NCBI RefSeq assembly: GCF_015207425.1
Contig: NZ_JADEWZ010000013.1
Location: forward strand, 1-64,000
Origin: Lusitaniella coriacea LEGE 07157
GTDB lineage: Bacteria; Cyanobacteriota; Cyanobacteriia; Cyanobacteriales; Spirulinaceae
Length of the DNA stretch: 64,000 bases
Direction: 5' to 3'
The first letter of the stretch is position 1; every line of letters begins with the position of its first letter. Under the pieces are notes generated by a model, which saw nothing but the letters and a program-made list of their open reading frames with translations, ran no database searches and was not told where the DNA came from. Shown here in pieces: positions 17,665 to 26,436 of this stretch. The position numbers and the translations under genes were made by a program.

Positions 17665-20553
17665 ATGAAAACCCAAAAACTCTTCCTCCACCTTGCTTAC
17701 TACAGTATTTTCTGGATATGGAATCTCACCTTCCTTCTCGTTGTCTGGGTTGGCATTTTCCCCCATATCGCCATTCCCCTAACCCAGGCAATTATTGCAG
17801 GAGAGATCGAAGGAGAAATTTTGGTTCCTTTAGTGGGATTAATTGGAACCCCGACAATTTGCACGATAATTGGGGCAATTCGCTTTCGCGATCGCGCGCT
17901 AGAATTAATGCGCCTGTTTTATGGGGTAGAAGCCCCCTTACTCCTCCTCTGTTTGGTTCGCTTATTCGTTCTGCGAGAGTTGACCCCCGCAAGCCTTCTC
18001 ATTGTCGGAACGGTCTTTGCTTGTATTGCAGCGTTTCTGGTGGAATTACTTTGGGGCTATAGTCATCAGTCATCAGTCATCAGTCAACAGTCATCAGTCA
18101 ACCAGGCTCGATATATCCCCCCATTACGTTTTCATCCAACTTCCCCCGCTTCCCACTTTCCTCGTCTTCTCTCTTGGTTACAAGTTGCTCTCCACGGACT
18201 AATGCTCTTTGTCGGGTTATACGCAGGCGTTGTACTCCTTTTCTACGCCGTTCCCGTCGCTGCTGCGCTACTTGAAGAATTCTTCTCTTTCCGTTGGATA
18301 AATGGCTTTTTGTGGGAAATCAGAAACTCTTTATGGTCGGCGTTCTGGTATATTCCCATTGCCTCAATCCTTTTTACGGGTAGCGTGTCTCTCTTTATCG
18401 CCATGCCATCTGCCCTTGCTGGTCTTTTCGTTCATTCCGGACAGCGAATCTTACGCTTATTTTCCGCCCAATACGGACGCAGCCGCACGGCGATTATTTC
18501 TTTAGGCGTGGTTACCGCTTGGATTGGACTGTTCTTGGTTTTGCAAAACCAACCCCAAACCCACGCCTTTAAATTACTGGAAAATCCGCCTCAAACGGAT
18601 TCGGAACGTCAAGAACTTCTGGAAAAATCCGATACGATTCGCAAGGGATTGGTGAATGCGTACCTCTCCTCCTATCGCTATCTCGGTACGTGGGACGAGA
18701 GCAATCAAATTCGCACGATGTACAAATATACGTTTAATTTGCCAGAACCTGCCCTGGAAGTTCTACAAGCGAGTTATAACCAGCTTATCTCGCCCTTTTT
18801 ATACCAAGGCGATCGCGCGGATGAGAAAAAAGCCCAAAATCTTTACGCCCAATTTTTCGATACGCCTCTGCAAAAGCGCGATCGCGCGGCAGTTTTACAC
18901 GCCTTGAAATCCACTGCTATCCTAGATGATGCCAAAGCCGGGGTTCTCAACATCAACCAAGAAAAAGTTTGGTTGCAACAACAAGCCGTCAACATTACCG
19001 AACGCGGGGATTGGGCGGATGTGGAACTCCACGAAGTCTATCGCAACAAAACTATTGATGTCGAAGAAATCTTCTACTCTTTCTCTCTCCCGGAAAGTGC
19101 CGTTCTCACTGGTGTTTGGTTGGGAGATACCGACGATCTCAACAAGCGTTTTCCCTTCCGCATCTCTCCGCGCGGCGCGGCACAGAAAGTGTACAATTCC
19201 CAAGTCAATCGCCCGCGTCCGGTAGATCCTGCACTTCTCGAACAGGTGGGCCCAAGGCAATATCGCCTGCGTGCCTTCCCCATTCCTCCCAAGTTACAGA
19301 GTCGGGAACGGCGAAACAACACCACTCGTCCGACGGAATTGCACCTCTGGCTGACCTATAAAGTGATGCGCCAAGGAAAAGGGTGGTCTTTGCCGGTTTT
19401 GGCGGAAAAACGCAATATTTTCTGGACGGAGAAGACCGAACGCCTGCGGAATGGGAAGAAGGTGAAGGGATTTGAGGGGGATTGGTTGGAAGCATCTATC
19501 CCTGCAACGCAGCAACCACCCACGCAGCATCAAGTGACGTTGGATGGCTACCAGATCGCGGCAAAACCACTCGCTGAAGGGGATTACGCCTTTCCCGAAA
19601 ATCAACACTTTGCGGTCATTCTCGACACCTCTCGCAGTATGGGAAACCATCGCAAGGATACGATTAAGATTGTGAATTGGTTGAAAAAACGCGGGTTCGC
19701 GGATAATCGCTTTGCCAATAACGACGCGGATTTGTACCTCAGCGCATCAACCGGGAAGGAACCCGAACGCATTGACGATCTCAGTACGTTTAAGCCCAAA
19801 AAAGTGGCGTTCTACGGCACATTACAACTTAAGGATATGTTGCGCCAATTTGCCCAATTAAAGGGGAATACTGCTTACGATGGGATTATTTTGGTGAGCG
19901 ATGAGGGAAGTTACGAGTTATCGAAAGATAAGGGGGATGTTCCGGCGATGTCTGCGCCGTTGTGGGTGGTGCATTTAGGGAAACCTGCGGCTGCTTACGA
20001 TGATAAAACGCTGAAGGCGATTCAAGATAGCGGTGGCGGCGTGGCGACGGATTTGGAAGGGGTGTTGCAGCGCATGGCAACGACGGCGAAACTGCAAAAT
20101 ACTCAAGCTGCAACGATTGCAAGCGTTGTGGATGGCTATAAATGGTCGGTGGAGAAGGCGGAAGGGGATGCAACTTCCCAAACAGGATTTGAACCCTTGG
20201 CGGCGCGAATGTTGGTTCGGCAATTGAGTCGGGAAACCGATGGGACGCAGGTGGCGCAGTTGGACGCGATTCACGCGATCGCGAAACGCCATAAAATTGT
20301 TACGCCCTACTCTTCTGCCATTGTTTTGGTCAATGACGAACAGCGCAAATTGCTCGCAGAAGCTGAAGCGGATGCCGACCGATTCGATCGTAAAGTGGAA
20401 GACGGCAACGAACAACTCAACAAACCCAATAGTCCCCTCAATGCTACAGGGGTTCCCGAACCGGGGAGTTTAATCGGACTGGGCGCGATCGCGTTATTCC
20501 TAGTTGCCAATCGTACCCTCAGCAATAAGCATAGATCGAAAGTACGACGTTGA
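17665..20553 (+). CDS. large PEP-CTERM integral membrane protein with VIT and von Willebrand A regions (TIGR02921-like)
   Basis: 962 residues. The N-terminal third contains several TM helices (to about residue 300). A VIT-like beta domain follows (about 420-600). The vWA domain has its MIDAS motif DTSRS at 654-658. The C-terminus is a PEP-CTERM sorting signal (VPEPGSLIGLGAIALFL then a basic tail, from about 930). PEP-CTERM proteins are processed by exosortase and are linked to exopolysaccharide loci, which fits its neighbours; no exosortase gene is in the window. Residues 133-147 ([15 protein letters not shown]) are encoded by an in-frame heptamer repeat array and are probably an insertion in a loop between TM helices. 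Confidence 0.8.
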   Translation: MKTQKLFLHLAYYSIFWIWNLTFLLVVWVGIFPHIAIPLTQAIIAGEIEGEILVPLVGLIGTPTICTIIGAIRFRDRALELMRLFYGVEAPLLLLCLVRLFVLRELTPASLLIVGTVFACIAAFLVELLWGYSHQSSVISQQSSVNQARYIPPLRFHPTSPASHFPRLLSWLQVALHGLMLFVGLYAGVVLLFYAVPVAAALLEEFFSFRWINGFLWEIRNSLWSAFWYIPIASILFTGSVSLFIAMPSALAGLFVHSGQRILRLFSAQYGRSRTAIISLGVVTAWIGLFLVLQNQPQTHAFKLLENPPQTDSERQELLEKSDTIRKGLVNAYLSSYRYLGTWDESNQIRTMYKYTFNLPEPALEVLQASYNQLISPFLYQGDRADEKKAQNLYAQFFDTPLQKRDRAAVLHALKSTAILDDAKAGVLNINQEKVWLQQQAVNITERGDWADVELHEVYRNKTIDVEEIFYSFSLPESAVLTGVWLGDTDDLNKRFPFRISPRGAAQKVYNSQVNRPRPVDPALLEQVGPRQYRLRAFPIPPKLQSRERRNNTTRPTELHLWLTYKVMRQGKGWSLPVLAEKRNIFWTEKTERLRNGKKVKGFEGDWLEASIPATQQPPTQHQVTLDGYQIAAKPLAEGDYAFPENQHFAVILDTSRSMGNHRKDTIKIVNWLKKRGFADNRFANNDADLYLSASTGKEPERIDDLSTFKPKKVAFYGTLQLKDMLRQFAQLKGNTAYDGIILVSDEGSYELSKDKGDVPAMSAPLWVVHLGKPAAAYDDKTLKAIQDSGGGVATDLEGVLQRMATTAKLQNTQAATIASVVDGYKWSVEKAEGDATSQTGFEPLAARMLVRQLSRETDGTQVAQLDAIHAIAKRHKIVTPYSSAIVLVNDEQRKLLAEAEADADRFDRKVEDGNEQLNKPNSPLNATGVPEPGSLIGLGAIALFLVANRTLSNKHRSKVRR
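18061..18104 (+). repeat. GTCATCA heptamer array inside a coding frame
   Basis: Six imperfect tandem copies of the heptamer GTCATCA/GTCAACA occupy 44 nt within the PEP-CTERM gene without breaking it. The same heptamer occurs between genes at 24811-24827 and, inverted, at 43473-43502. Confidence 0.85.
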
Positions 20554-20565
20554 GACAATTACCAA

Positions 20566-20787
20566 TTGGGAGATGGGGAGATGGGGAGCAGGGGAAGCAG
20601 AGGAGCAGGGGTGCAGAGGAGCAGGGGGAGTTTTTGGATGATACGGCACTTCGACACGCTCAGTGACCGGGAGACACGATGACGCGGGGACGGGGTGACA
20701 CGGTGATGACTGAATGATTGATAACTGAAAAAACCTATTCCCTATTCCCTATTCCCTATTCCCTATTCCCTGTTCCCTATTCCCTTT
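20566..20787. repeat. purine-rich tract plus CCCTATT heptamer array
   Basis: The 414-nt gap between the PEP-CTERM gene and the next small gene is mostly repeats. 20566-20705 is built of GGGGAGATG/GGAGCAG-like units. 20733-20787 is a run of about seven CCCTATT heptamers with one CCCTGTT variant. These match the short tandem repeats (STRR) known in cyanobacteria. Nothing gene-like was seen in 20788-20967. Confidence 0.85.
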
Positions 20788-20967
20788 TGCTATCGCGCAG
20801 AGCCGCATCTCCGATCGATCGCGTAGGCATCTTTTCTGATCGAATTTCAACAACTTTACAGAATTTTTACAAAGATGTTGTTTTTGTAAACTCTTTTGGG
20901 AACCCTATGAATTAACAGGGATTCCCCTTGACTATGCCTTAGATCGTCAACGCGAGGAGCATTTAAA

Positions 20968-21162
20968 ATGTTAGTTCAGTTGATTCAATTTCTAAAAGAC
21001 CAGTTTGCCATTTCCCAAGATTCGATCTTTCTTGCTATCCAAGACTCAGAAGATCCTCTGGATCTCTTGTTTGTTTTGCATCAACAACACGCAATCTCCT
21101 TTGAACAACTGGATTGTGCGGGTGCCTGGTTGGTCGGTCAATGTCAGGGACATTGCGGATGA
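20968..21162 (+). CDS. small DUF2949-type protein
   Basis: 64 residues with the pattern of a small cyanobacterial family: an amphipathic first helix (LVQLIQFLKDQFAISQDSI), a second helix and a C-terminal EQLDCAGAWL segment where the family has EQLDRIFDWL. No catalytic residues or TM segments are seen. CGAGGAGC upstream provides a ribosome-binding site. The function of the family is unknown. Confidence 0.6.
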   Translation: MLVQLIQFLKDQFAISQDSIFLAIQDSEDPLDLLFVLHQQHAISFEQLDCAGAWLVGQCQGHCG

Positions 21163-21323
21163 GAGTTCCGCCTCAAACTAAAAAAATGCCAATACTTGCG
21201 CTGATTCTTTAAGCAATGCGGTGAATTTTCGGCGCAACCTGTATCCCTTTCTACCAAATTAAGTCTGTAGATTCGCTATTGTCAAAGGGTTATGACGAAT
21301 TGGCATCTGGGGTACGGGAAATT

Positions 21324-22292
21324 ATGCGGATCGAGCAATTACAAGCCTTTTTAGCCGTAGCGGAGACGGGAAATTTTGGTCAGGCGGCGCGGCAGTGCGG
21401 CGTTACACAATCTACGATCAGTCGGCAAATCCAGTCTCTCGAGGCGGATGTGGGGTTGTCGCTTTTTCACCGAACTGCCCAAGCCAAGTTAACGTTAGGG
21501 GGAGAACATTTTTTTCCCCACGCGCGTAAAATTTGTCAGGAATGGAAAAATGCGATTGAAGCGTTAACTGAATTGCGGGAAGGCAAGCAACCCGAACTCT
21601 GTATTGCGGCAATTCACTCGGTTTGTTCTCACTATTTGCCTCCCATTTTGCAAGAGTTTTGTTCGAGTTATCCTGAAGTTCAGTTGCGCGTTACGGCATT
21701 GGGAAGCGATCGCGCGCTTAAAGTATTACGAGATGGTTTGGTGGATGTTGCCATCGTGATGAATAATCGCTTCTTAACCGCATCCCCCGAAATGGTCGTC
21801 CATTCCCTCTACGAAGAACCTGTTGAAGTCCTGATGGCGGCGAATCATCCCCTCACCCAGTACAAACAAGTGCCTTGGTTGGAGTTGGCGAGTTATCCCC
21901 AGGTTGTATTCAAGGATGGTTACGGGATGCAGCGTTTGGTACAAGAACGTTTTGCACTGTTAGGCACGCAATTAAAAGCGGTTTTGGAATTGAATACTCT
22001 CGATGCGTTTCGCGGCGTGGTTCGTCAGGGGGAATTGATCGCTTTACTGCCGCAATCGGCACTCATTGAAGCCGCTAAAGATCCCACATTAGCAGTTCGC
22101 GCGATCGCGCGCTTCCCCAATTCTTTAATCGAACAGCGCAAATCCGGCTACACCAACTCATCGGATTTAGATATTACCCGTCAAGTGGTTCTCGTCACTA
22201 CTCAAGATCGCTTGCAAATTCCACCCATTCAAAAACTCTGTCAATTGGTATGTCAATCCTTTGACGTGCGCCAGCTATCCGTGGTGGGTTAA
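21324..22292 (+). CDS. LysR-type transcriptional regulator
   Basis: 322 residues from ATG 21324, chosen because MRIEQLQAFLAVAETGNFGQ is the normal LysR start. The helix-turn-helix lies at about 18-40 (AARQCGVTQSTISRQIQSLE). The effector-binding domain starts near residue 90 (LCIAAIHSVCSHYLPPILQEF) and contains the usual DVAIV segment. It probably senses a small metabolite. The sequence reminds me of the cyanobacterial carbon-assimilation regulator group (PacR/RbcR-like), but this cannot be settled here. Its last 18 bases overlap a convergent minus-strand gene. Confidence 0.85.
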   Translation: MRIEQLQAFLAVAETGNFGQAARQCGVTQSTISRQIQSLEADVGLSLFHRTAQAKLTLGGEHFFPHARKICQEWKNAIEALTELREGKQPELCIAAIHSVCSHYLPPILQEFCSSYPEVQLRVTALGSDRALKVLRDGLVDVAIVMNNRFLTASPEMVVHSLYEEPVEVLMAANHPLTQYKQVPWLELASYPQVVFKDGYGMQRLVQERFALLGTQLKAVLELNTLDAFRGVVRQGELIALLPQSALIEAAKDPTLAVRAIARFPNSLIEQRKSGYTNSSDLDITRQVVLVTTQDRLQIPPIQKLCQLVCQSFDVRQLSVVG

Positions 22293-22535
22293 TCGTCCCA
22301 ACTCCCGCAGGTTTTTCAAGTCAAGTTCAAAATCTGCAACATCGTAGGAGAAGAGCGGGATGTTACGCTGTTTCAGGAGTTGACGAAAGTCTTTCGCAGA
22401 CAACTCTGCAAGTTTGCTCGCGTAGCCCAGGGTTAAACGATCCGTTTGGAACAAATACAACGCAATTTCTTGACGGAATTCCCTAGGGGTCAATTGGGAT
22501 GCCTCCAAAATTTCGTCTGAGATAACAACGCTCAT
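22275..22535 (-). CDS. UPF0175-type small protein (putative antitoxin-like)
   Basis: 86 residues with the UPF0175 pattern: ISDEILEASQLTPREFRQEI, ALYLFQTDRLTLGYASKLAEL (a helix-turn-helix-like segment), then FRQLLKQRNIPLFSYD and a conserved C-terminal DFELDLKNL. These proteins are often antitoxins or orphan regulators. No toxin-like gene is adjacent, so it appears solitary. Its 3' end overlaps the convergent LysR gene by 18 nt. Confidence 0.75.
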   Translation of the reverse strand: MSVVISDEILEASQLTPREFRQEIALYLFQTDRLTLGYASKLAELSAKDFRQLLKQRNIPLFSYDVADFELDLKNLRELGRLTHHG

Positions 22536-22619
22536 ATCGGAATCCTTATCGTTCGTGCTTCTAGCGTAGCTCAGTTGCGCTGTTGCGAATAGCGCGTTGA
22601 GCCACTATTTCGAGGGGGT

Positions 22620-24296
22620 TTAAGTAAAACTGCGACAAGCAATCGGCATTCGCCATCCGGTTCCAAAGGCGCGGTCAGTAATTTTCAATCCGGGGGGTGC
22701 TTGTTTGCGTTTGAATTCGGCGCGCGCGAGGAGTTTCATCACTTTTTGCACCACAAGGGGATCGTGTTCTGCGGCAACAATCTGTGCGGTAGATTCGTGC
22801 AGCTCGATCGCGCGATATAAAATATCGTCGAGGATATCGTAGGGGGGGAGGGAGTCTTGGTCGATTTGATCGGGTTTAAGTTCGGCACTGGGAGGTTTGG
22901 TGATAATGTTGGTGGGAATCACCTCTGTATCGCGGTTGAGCCAGCGACAGAGAGAGAATACAAGGGTTTTTGGCACATCAGCAATAACCGCAAGTCCGCC
23001 GTTCATATCGCCGTAGAGAGTGCAATAGCCGACTGCCATTTCCGATTTGTTTCCCGTGGAGAGGAGAAGGTAGCCGAATTTGTTCGCGATCGCCATTAAC
23101 AGATTACCGCGAATCCGCGATTGCAAATTTTCCTCCGCAACGCCAAATTCCGTTCCCGCGAAAAGGGGTTCTAATAATCCATCGTAAGCAGTCATTGCCT
23201 CGCCAATAGGCAATTTTTGAGAGTGAATTCCTAAGTTTTCAACTAATGCTAAAGCGTCGTTAACGGAATGATCGGAACTGTAAGGAGATGGCATTAAAAC
23301 CCCCAAGACATTTTCCGCACCCATTGCTTCTGCGGCAATAGCGGCGACTAATGCGGAATCAATTCCCCCACTTAACCCCAAAACCACGCGAGAAAATCCG
23401 CATTTGGTTGCATAATCCCGAACGCCTAACACTAACGCCGACCAAATTTCTTCCTCTGGAGTATCGGGTAAAGTTGTGAGGGAAGCGGGTTGCAAGTCGT
23501 GTTTTTCGGGGTTAAATTCAACAACAACGAGATCGGTTTGGAAACTTTTTGCGCGACAAATGACTGCACCGGAACGATTGGAGGCAAAACTATTACCGTC
23601 AAAAATCAAGTCATCATTCCCGCCAATTTGATTAATGTAAATAACGGGGAGTTGGTATCGCGTGGAACTGTGTTTTAAGATTGCTTCTCTGAGGGTTTGT
23701 TTGCCAACAGTGTAAGGAGATGCAGATAAATTAACGACGAGATCGACTCCGGCATTCACTAATTCTTGAATGGGATCGACTTCATAGATTCTTTTTCCCC
23801 AGAAGGCTTCATCGTTCCACAAGTCCTCACAAACGGTCACGCCAATTTTTACGGGTTTTGAGTTTAGGGATATATTGAAAAAATTGGTTTGGTTTCCCGG
23901 TTCAAAATAGCGATCTTCATCAAACACATCATAGGTGGGAAGCAGGCGTTTATGGAAGATTTGTTGTATGCTTCCTTCTGCGAGTAAGGCGACGCTATTA
24001 AAGAGCGGTTTTTCTCCTTTTGCACTCGCGTTTGGATTGAGAGAAACCGTTCCCACTAAAACGGAAAGTTCGGGGGAAATTTGTTCGGCGAGGCGTTGCA
24101 GTTTTTGCGACATTGCTTCGACAAATCCGGGATTTAAAAGTAAATCTCGCGGGGGATATCCGCACAGGGAAAGTTCCGGAGTGAGGAGGAGTTTAACGCC
24201 TTGTTCTGTCGCAGCTTGTGCGGCTTCGAGGATGCGTTCAACGTTATTTTCAAGGTCGCCGATGGTGGGGTTGAGTTGCGCGATCGCGATTTTCAT
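22620..24296 (-). CDS. nadE: glutamine-dependent NAD+ synthetase
   Basis: 558 residues in two domains. The N-terminal nitrilase-type glutaminase has the catalytic triad Glu41 (LTPELSLCGYP), Lys116 (FHKRLLPTYDVFDE) and Cys156 (VTVCEDLW). The C-terminal synthetase has the P-loop SGGIDS at 309-314 and GNKSEMAVGYCTLYGDMNGG. It amidates nicotinic acid adenine dinucleotide to NAD+ using glutamine and ATP, the last step of NAD synthesis. nrtR, nadD and pncB follow upstream on the same strand after two unrelated small genes. Confidence 0.95.
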   Translation of the reverse strand: MKIAIAQLNPTIGDLENNVERILEAAQAATEQGVKLLLTPELSLCGYPPRDLLLNPGFVEAMSQKLQRLAEQISPELSVLVGTVSLNPNASAKGEKPLFNSVALLAEGSIQQIFHKRLLPTYDVFDEDRYFEPGNQTNFFNISLNSKPVKIGVTVCEDLWNDEAFWGKRIYEVDPIQELVNAGVDLVVNLSASPYTVGKQTLREAILKHSSTRYQLPVIYINQIGGNDDLIFDGNSFASNRSGAVICRAKSFQTDLVVVEFNPEKHDLQPASLTTLPDTPEEEIWSALVLGVRDYATKCGFSRVVLGLSGGIDSALVAAIAAEAMGAENVLGVLMPSPYSSDHSVNDALALVENLGIHSQKLPIGEAMTAYDGLLEPLFAGTEFGVAEENLQSRIRGNLLMAIANKFGYLLLSTGNKSEMAVGYCTLYGDMNGGLAVIADVPKTLVFSLCRWLNRDTEVIPTNIITKPPSAELKPDQIDQDSLPPYDILDDILYRAIELHESTAQIVAAEHDPLVVQKVMKLLARAEFKRKQAPPGLKITDRAFGTGWRMPIACRSFT

Positions 24297-24315
24297 GAAA
24301 AATTATCCGTAAAGG

Positions 24316-24642
24316 TTACGAGAGCGAGGTTTGAGCTAATAAAATTTGGAACACGCGATCGCAATCGTCGGGAGTTATAACGGATTTAACCCACTCGCCG
24401 TCATCGATGGTAATACACCGATCTTTTCCCGGACGTTTGATATCGCAATGGAACCATTCTGGCGTTAAACCCATTCCCCAAATGCGTCCTTTAGAACCCG
24501 TCCAAAAGTTCATTTCTTCTCGTCTAATATTGCGAATTTTGGAGTAGGGAATGCGTTTGCTGCCAAAGGGGAAGTAATACCAATGAATAGTAATGGCATC
24601 TTCATCGCAAGTGAGGTATTGGTCTTCGTAAAGGATGGTCAT
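24316..24642 (-). CDS. small conserved protein, PH-like fold possible
   Basis: 108 residues from MTILYEDQYLTCDEDAI. It is rich in beta-strand patterns (TIHWYYFPFGSKRIPYSKI, WGMGLTPEWFHCDIKRPGK, CITIDDGEWVKSVITPDD) and ends in a short helix, a layout seen in bacterial PH-like domains. No signal or TM segment is seen. An in-frame Met 63 nt further upstream lies in repeat-like DNA and is a less likely start. Function unknown. It may be co-transcribed with nadE, which starts 20 nt downstream. Confidence 0.55.
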   Translation of the reverse strand: MTILYEDQYLTCDEDAITIHWYYFPFGSKRIPYSKIRNIRREEMNFWTGSKGRIWGMGLTPEWFHCDIKRPGKDRCITIDDGEWVKSVITPDDCDRVFQILLAQTSLS

Positions 24643-24681
24643 AGTCTTTTTTTGAGTTTGGGTATTCTTTATTTTAAAATA

Positions 24682-24805
24682 TTTTGTAGGGTGGGCATCG
24701 CCCACCAGCTTAGAGACTTAAAAACTGGGTTGTGGTGGGTTACGGCGAATAGAAGATTGAACTCGTAGATGTCTAGTGAATTGCTGCCTAACCCACCCTA
24801 CAAAA
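24682..24805. mobile_element. MITE-like inverted-repeat element
   Basis: TTTTGTAGGGTGGG (24682-24695) and CCCACCCTACAAAA (24792-24805) are perfect 14-bp terminal inverted repeats around 96 nt without a gene. The inside includes a hairpin (GGTGGGCATCGCCCACC) and the block GGTGGGTTACGGCGAA (24734-24749), which recurs at 50496-50511. It resembles small non-autonomous elements widespread in cyanobacteria. Confidence 0.65.
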
Positions 24806-24810
24806 GTCTC

Positions 24811-24827
24811 AGTCATCAGTCATCAGG
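24811..24827. repeat. short GTCATCA heptamer array
   Basis: Two and a half copies of the GTCATCA heptamer directly follow the MITE-like element. Confidence 0.6.
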
Positions 24828-24889
24828 AAAATTGGTAATTAGTATTTTCTCCGTGTCAGTCTCATTCACAATTTAAATGAAACAGCATC

Positions 24890-25690
24890 TTACTGCATAC
24901 GAGCTTTTCTTTTTGCAATGCGTTTATAATCTCCCATCCATTCCGAGGGAGGATTGAGTTCAAATAAAGTTGCTTCTATCAGTCCCAAGATTAAATTCTT
25001 GCGCTTCCAGACTCGTTTTGTCTCAATTCGTGATTTTTCTTCTCGTTCAACAAAAAAATCCCAAGAAAAGTCTTTTTGGGGTTGCACTCCTAAAACATCT
25101 ATCATTTCTTGTCGTTTTTCGATATGACTTTCTAAGATTTCTTGAGGTGTTGAATCGGGGCAGAAGATCCATAAAACTCTTGGTCTGCGCGCAACATACC
25201 ATATCGAAGCAATTTTTCGAGTGGAGTTCGATAATATCCAGTTGTCCGCCAAGTCGCTAACAATTGAACGTTCCATTCTTGATTGTGCTTCACCAGACGA
25301 AAACATTTGATCGATAGCAGCAAAACAGTGTAGTTGAGGATGAGTGAAAATTCGTCCAAAAATAAAAACAAAAACTGAATTAGAAAATTCCACATTCCTT
25401 TGCAGCTTACAATCAAAAATCTTAGTAAATCCCAAAGTTTCCAGCTCAGTTGTATATTGTGTTAATTGTTCGCTATCTAGCTGGCTAAACTCTTCTGGTT
25501 GACTTAAAAAAAACTGAGACTCGCACGCTATTCCTTTCGTAGTTCCTATCTTGAACTGAATCAAAAATACAACGTAAGCAAAAACCAGTAAAGCAATTGC
25601 TTTTTTTGGACTTGAAAATAAAATGAATGGAATAATGGTCGAGAAAAAAAATGCTGCCCAGCACATTCCGGTTAATTTACTCAGTCTCAT
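24890..25690 (-). CDS. membrane-anchored protein of unknown function
   Basis: 266 residues. Two hydrophobic helices at the N-terminus (about 8-26 and 30-46) are followed by a mostly cytoplasmic or periplasmic alpha/beta region. Notable segments are SQLDSEQLTQYTTELETLGF, RRPRVLWIFCPDSTPQE and a basic C-terminus. I do not recognise the family. The ELETLGF pattern is reminiscent of cyanobacterial proteins that treat a tunable membrane helix pair plus soluble domain, but no function is supported. It ends AT-rich and lies 11 nt downstream of nrtR on the same strand. Confidence 0.5.
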   Translation of the reverse strand: MRLSKLTGMCWAAFFFSTIIPFILFSSPKKAIALLVFAYVVFLIQFKIGTTKGIACESQFFLSQPEEFSQLDSEQLTQYTTELETLGFTKIFDCKLQRNVEFSNSVFVFIFGRIFTHPQLHCFAAIDQMFSSGEAQSRMERSIVSDLADNWILSNSTRKIASIWYVARRPRVLWIFCPDSTPQEILESHIEKRQEMIDVLGVQPQKDFSWDFFVEREEKSRIETKRVWKRKNLILGLIEATLFELNPPSEWMGDYKRIAKRKARMQ

Positions 25691-25701
25691 GATTTATCCG
25701 T

Positions 25702-26436
25702 TCAAATAAAGACTAAAGGCTTATCTTTCAAAGGTGCGAAGGCTTCCGCATCAAAGCGATATAAACTCGCCGGACGACCCGCACCGCGAGATACTTTTGC
25801 TCCCGTATCGGCTAATATTCCCATTTTAAGTAAGCGGGCGCGAAAGTTAGAATAATCGGCGAAATTTTCGCCTAAAATCGTGCTGTAAAGTTGATAAATA
25901 TCATTGAGTGTAAACACCTCTGGTAACACTTCAAAGGCAATGGGACTGTATTCCAATTTATTGCGCAAGCGTTGATAGCCGTATTCTAAAATTTGGTTGT
26001 GATCGAAGGCGAGTTGGGGAACTTTTTTAACGGGATGCCAAGCAGTTGTACTGATGTCGTGAGTAATGAGTTCGGCTTCTTCCAATCGTACTAAAGCAAA
26101 ATAACTCACAGAAAGATAGCGCACGCCAAAACTATTATGAGATTCCCTAGGATCGCGTCCGAGCGTACCGAAGGTGTAAAGTTGTTCGAGGTAGAGATTA
26201 TTAACGCGAATTCGCTCGGCTAAAATGCGATAGGCGGCATCTTCTAGGGATTCTCCAATACGAACGAGGGTTCCCGGCAAACTCCAAGATCCCAAAAAGG
26301 GATTGTCTTTGCGTTTGACAAGGAGAACGAGAAGGCGGTTGGCTTGGGTATCAACGGAGAAAATGACGTTATCCACCCCAACTTTAAAATCTGCCAGGTT
26401 GCTCTTGATTACTGGGTTGGTACTGGTTTGTGCCAT
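25702..26436 (-). CDS. nrtR: NrtR-type Nudix-related transcriptional regulator of NAD metabolism
   Basis: 244 residues. The N-terminal Nudix-like domain (about 15-140) has a degenerate Nudix box at about 55-78: the segment SLEDAAYRILAERIRV lacks the catalytic REUxEE pattern. A winged-helix DNA-binding domain follows (about 160-235: FTLNDIYQLYSTILGENF, FRARLLKMGIL, GRPASLYRFD). This architecture and loss of catalysis are typical of NrtR, which senses ADP-ribose and controls NAD genes. It overlaps the 3' end of nadD by 28 nt on the same strand, with pncB upstream, which supports the assignment strongly. Confidence 0.85.
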   Translation of the reverse strand: MAQTSTNPVIKSNLADFKVGVDNVIFSVDTQANRLLVLLVKRKDNPFLGSWSLPGTLVRIGESLEDAAYRILAERIRVNNLYLEQLYTFGTLGRDPRESHNSFGVRYLSVSYFALVRLEEAELITHDISTTAWHPVKKVPQLAFDHNQILEYGYQRLRNKLEYSPIAFEVLPEVFTLNDIYQLYSTILGENFADYSNFRARLLKMGILADTGAKVSRGAGRPASLYRFDAEAFAPLKDKPLVFI

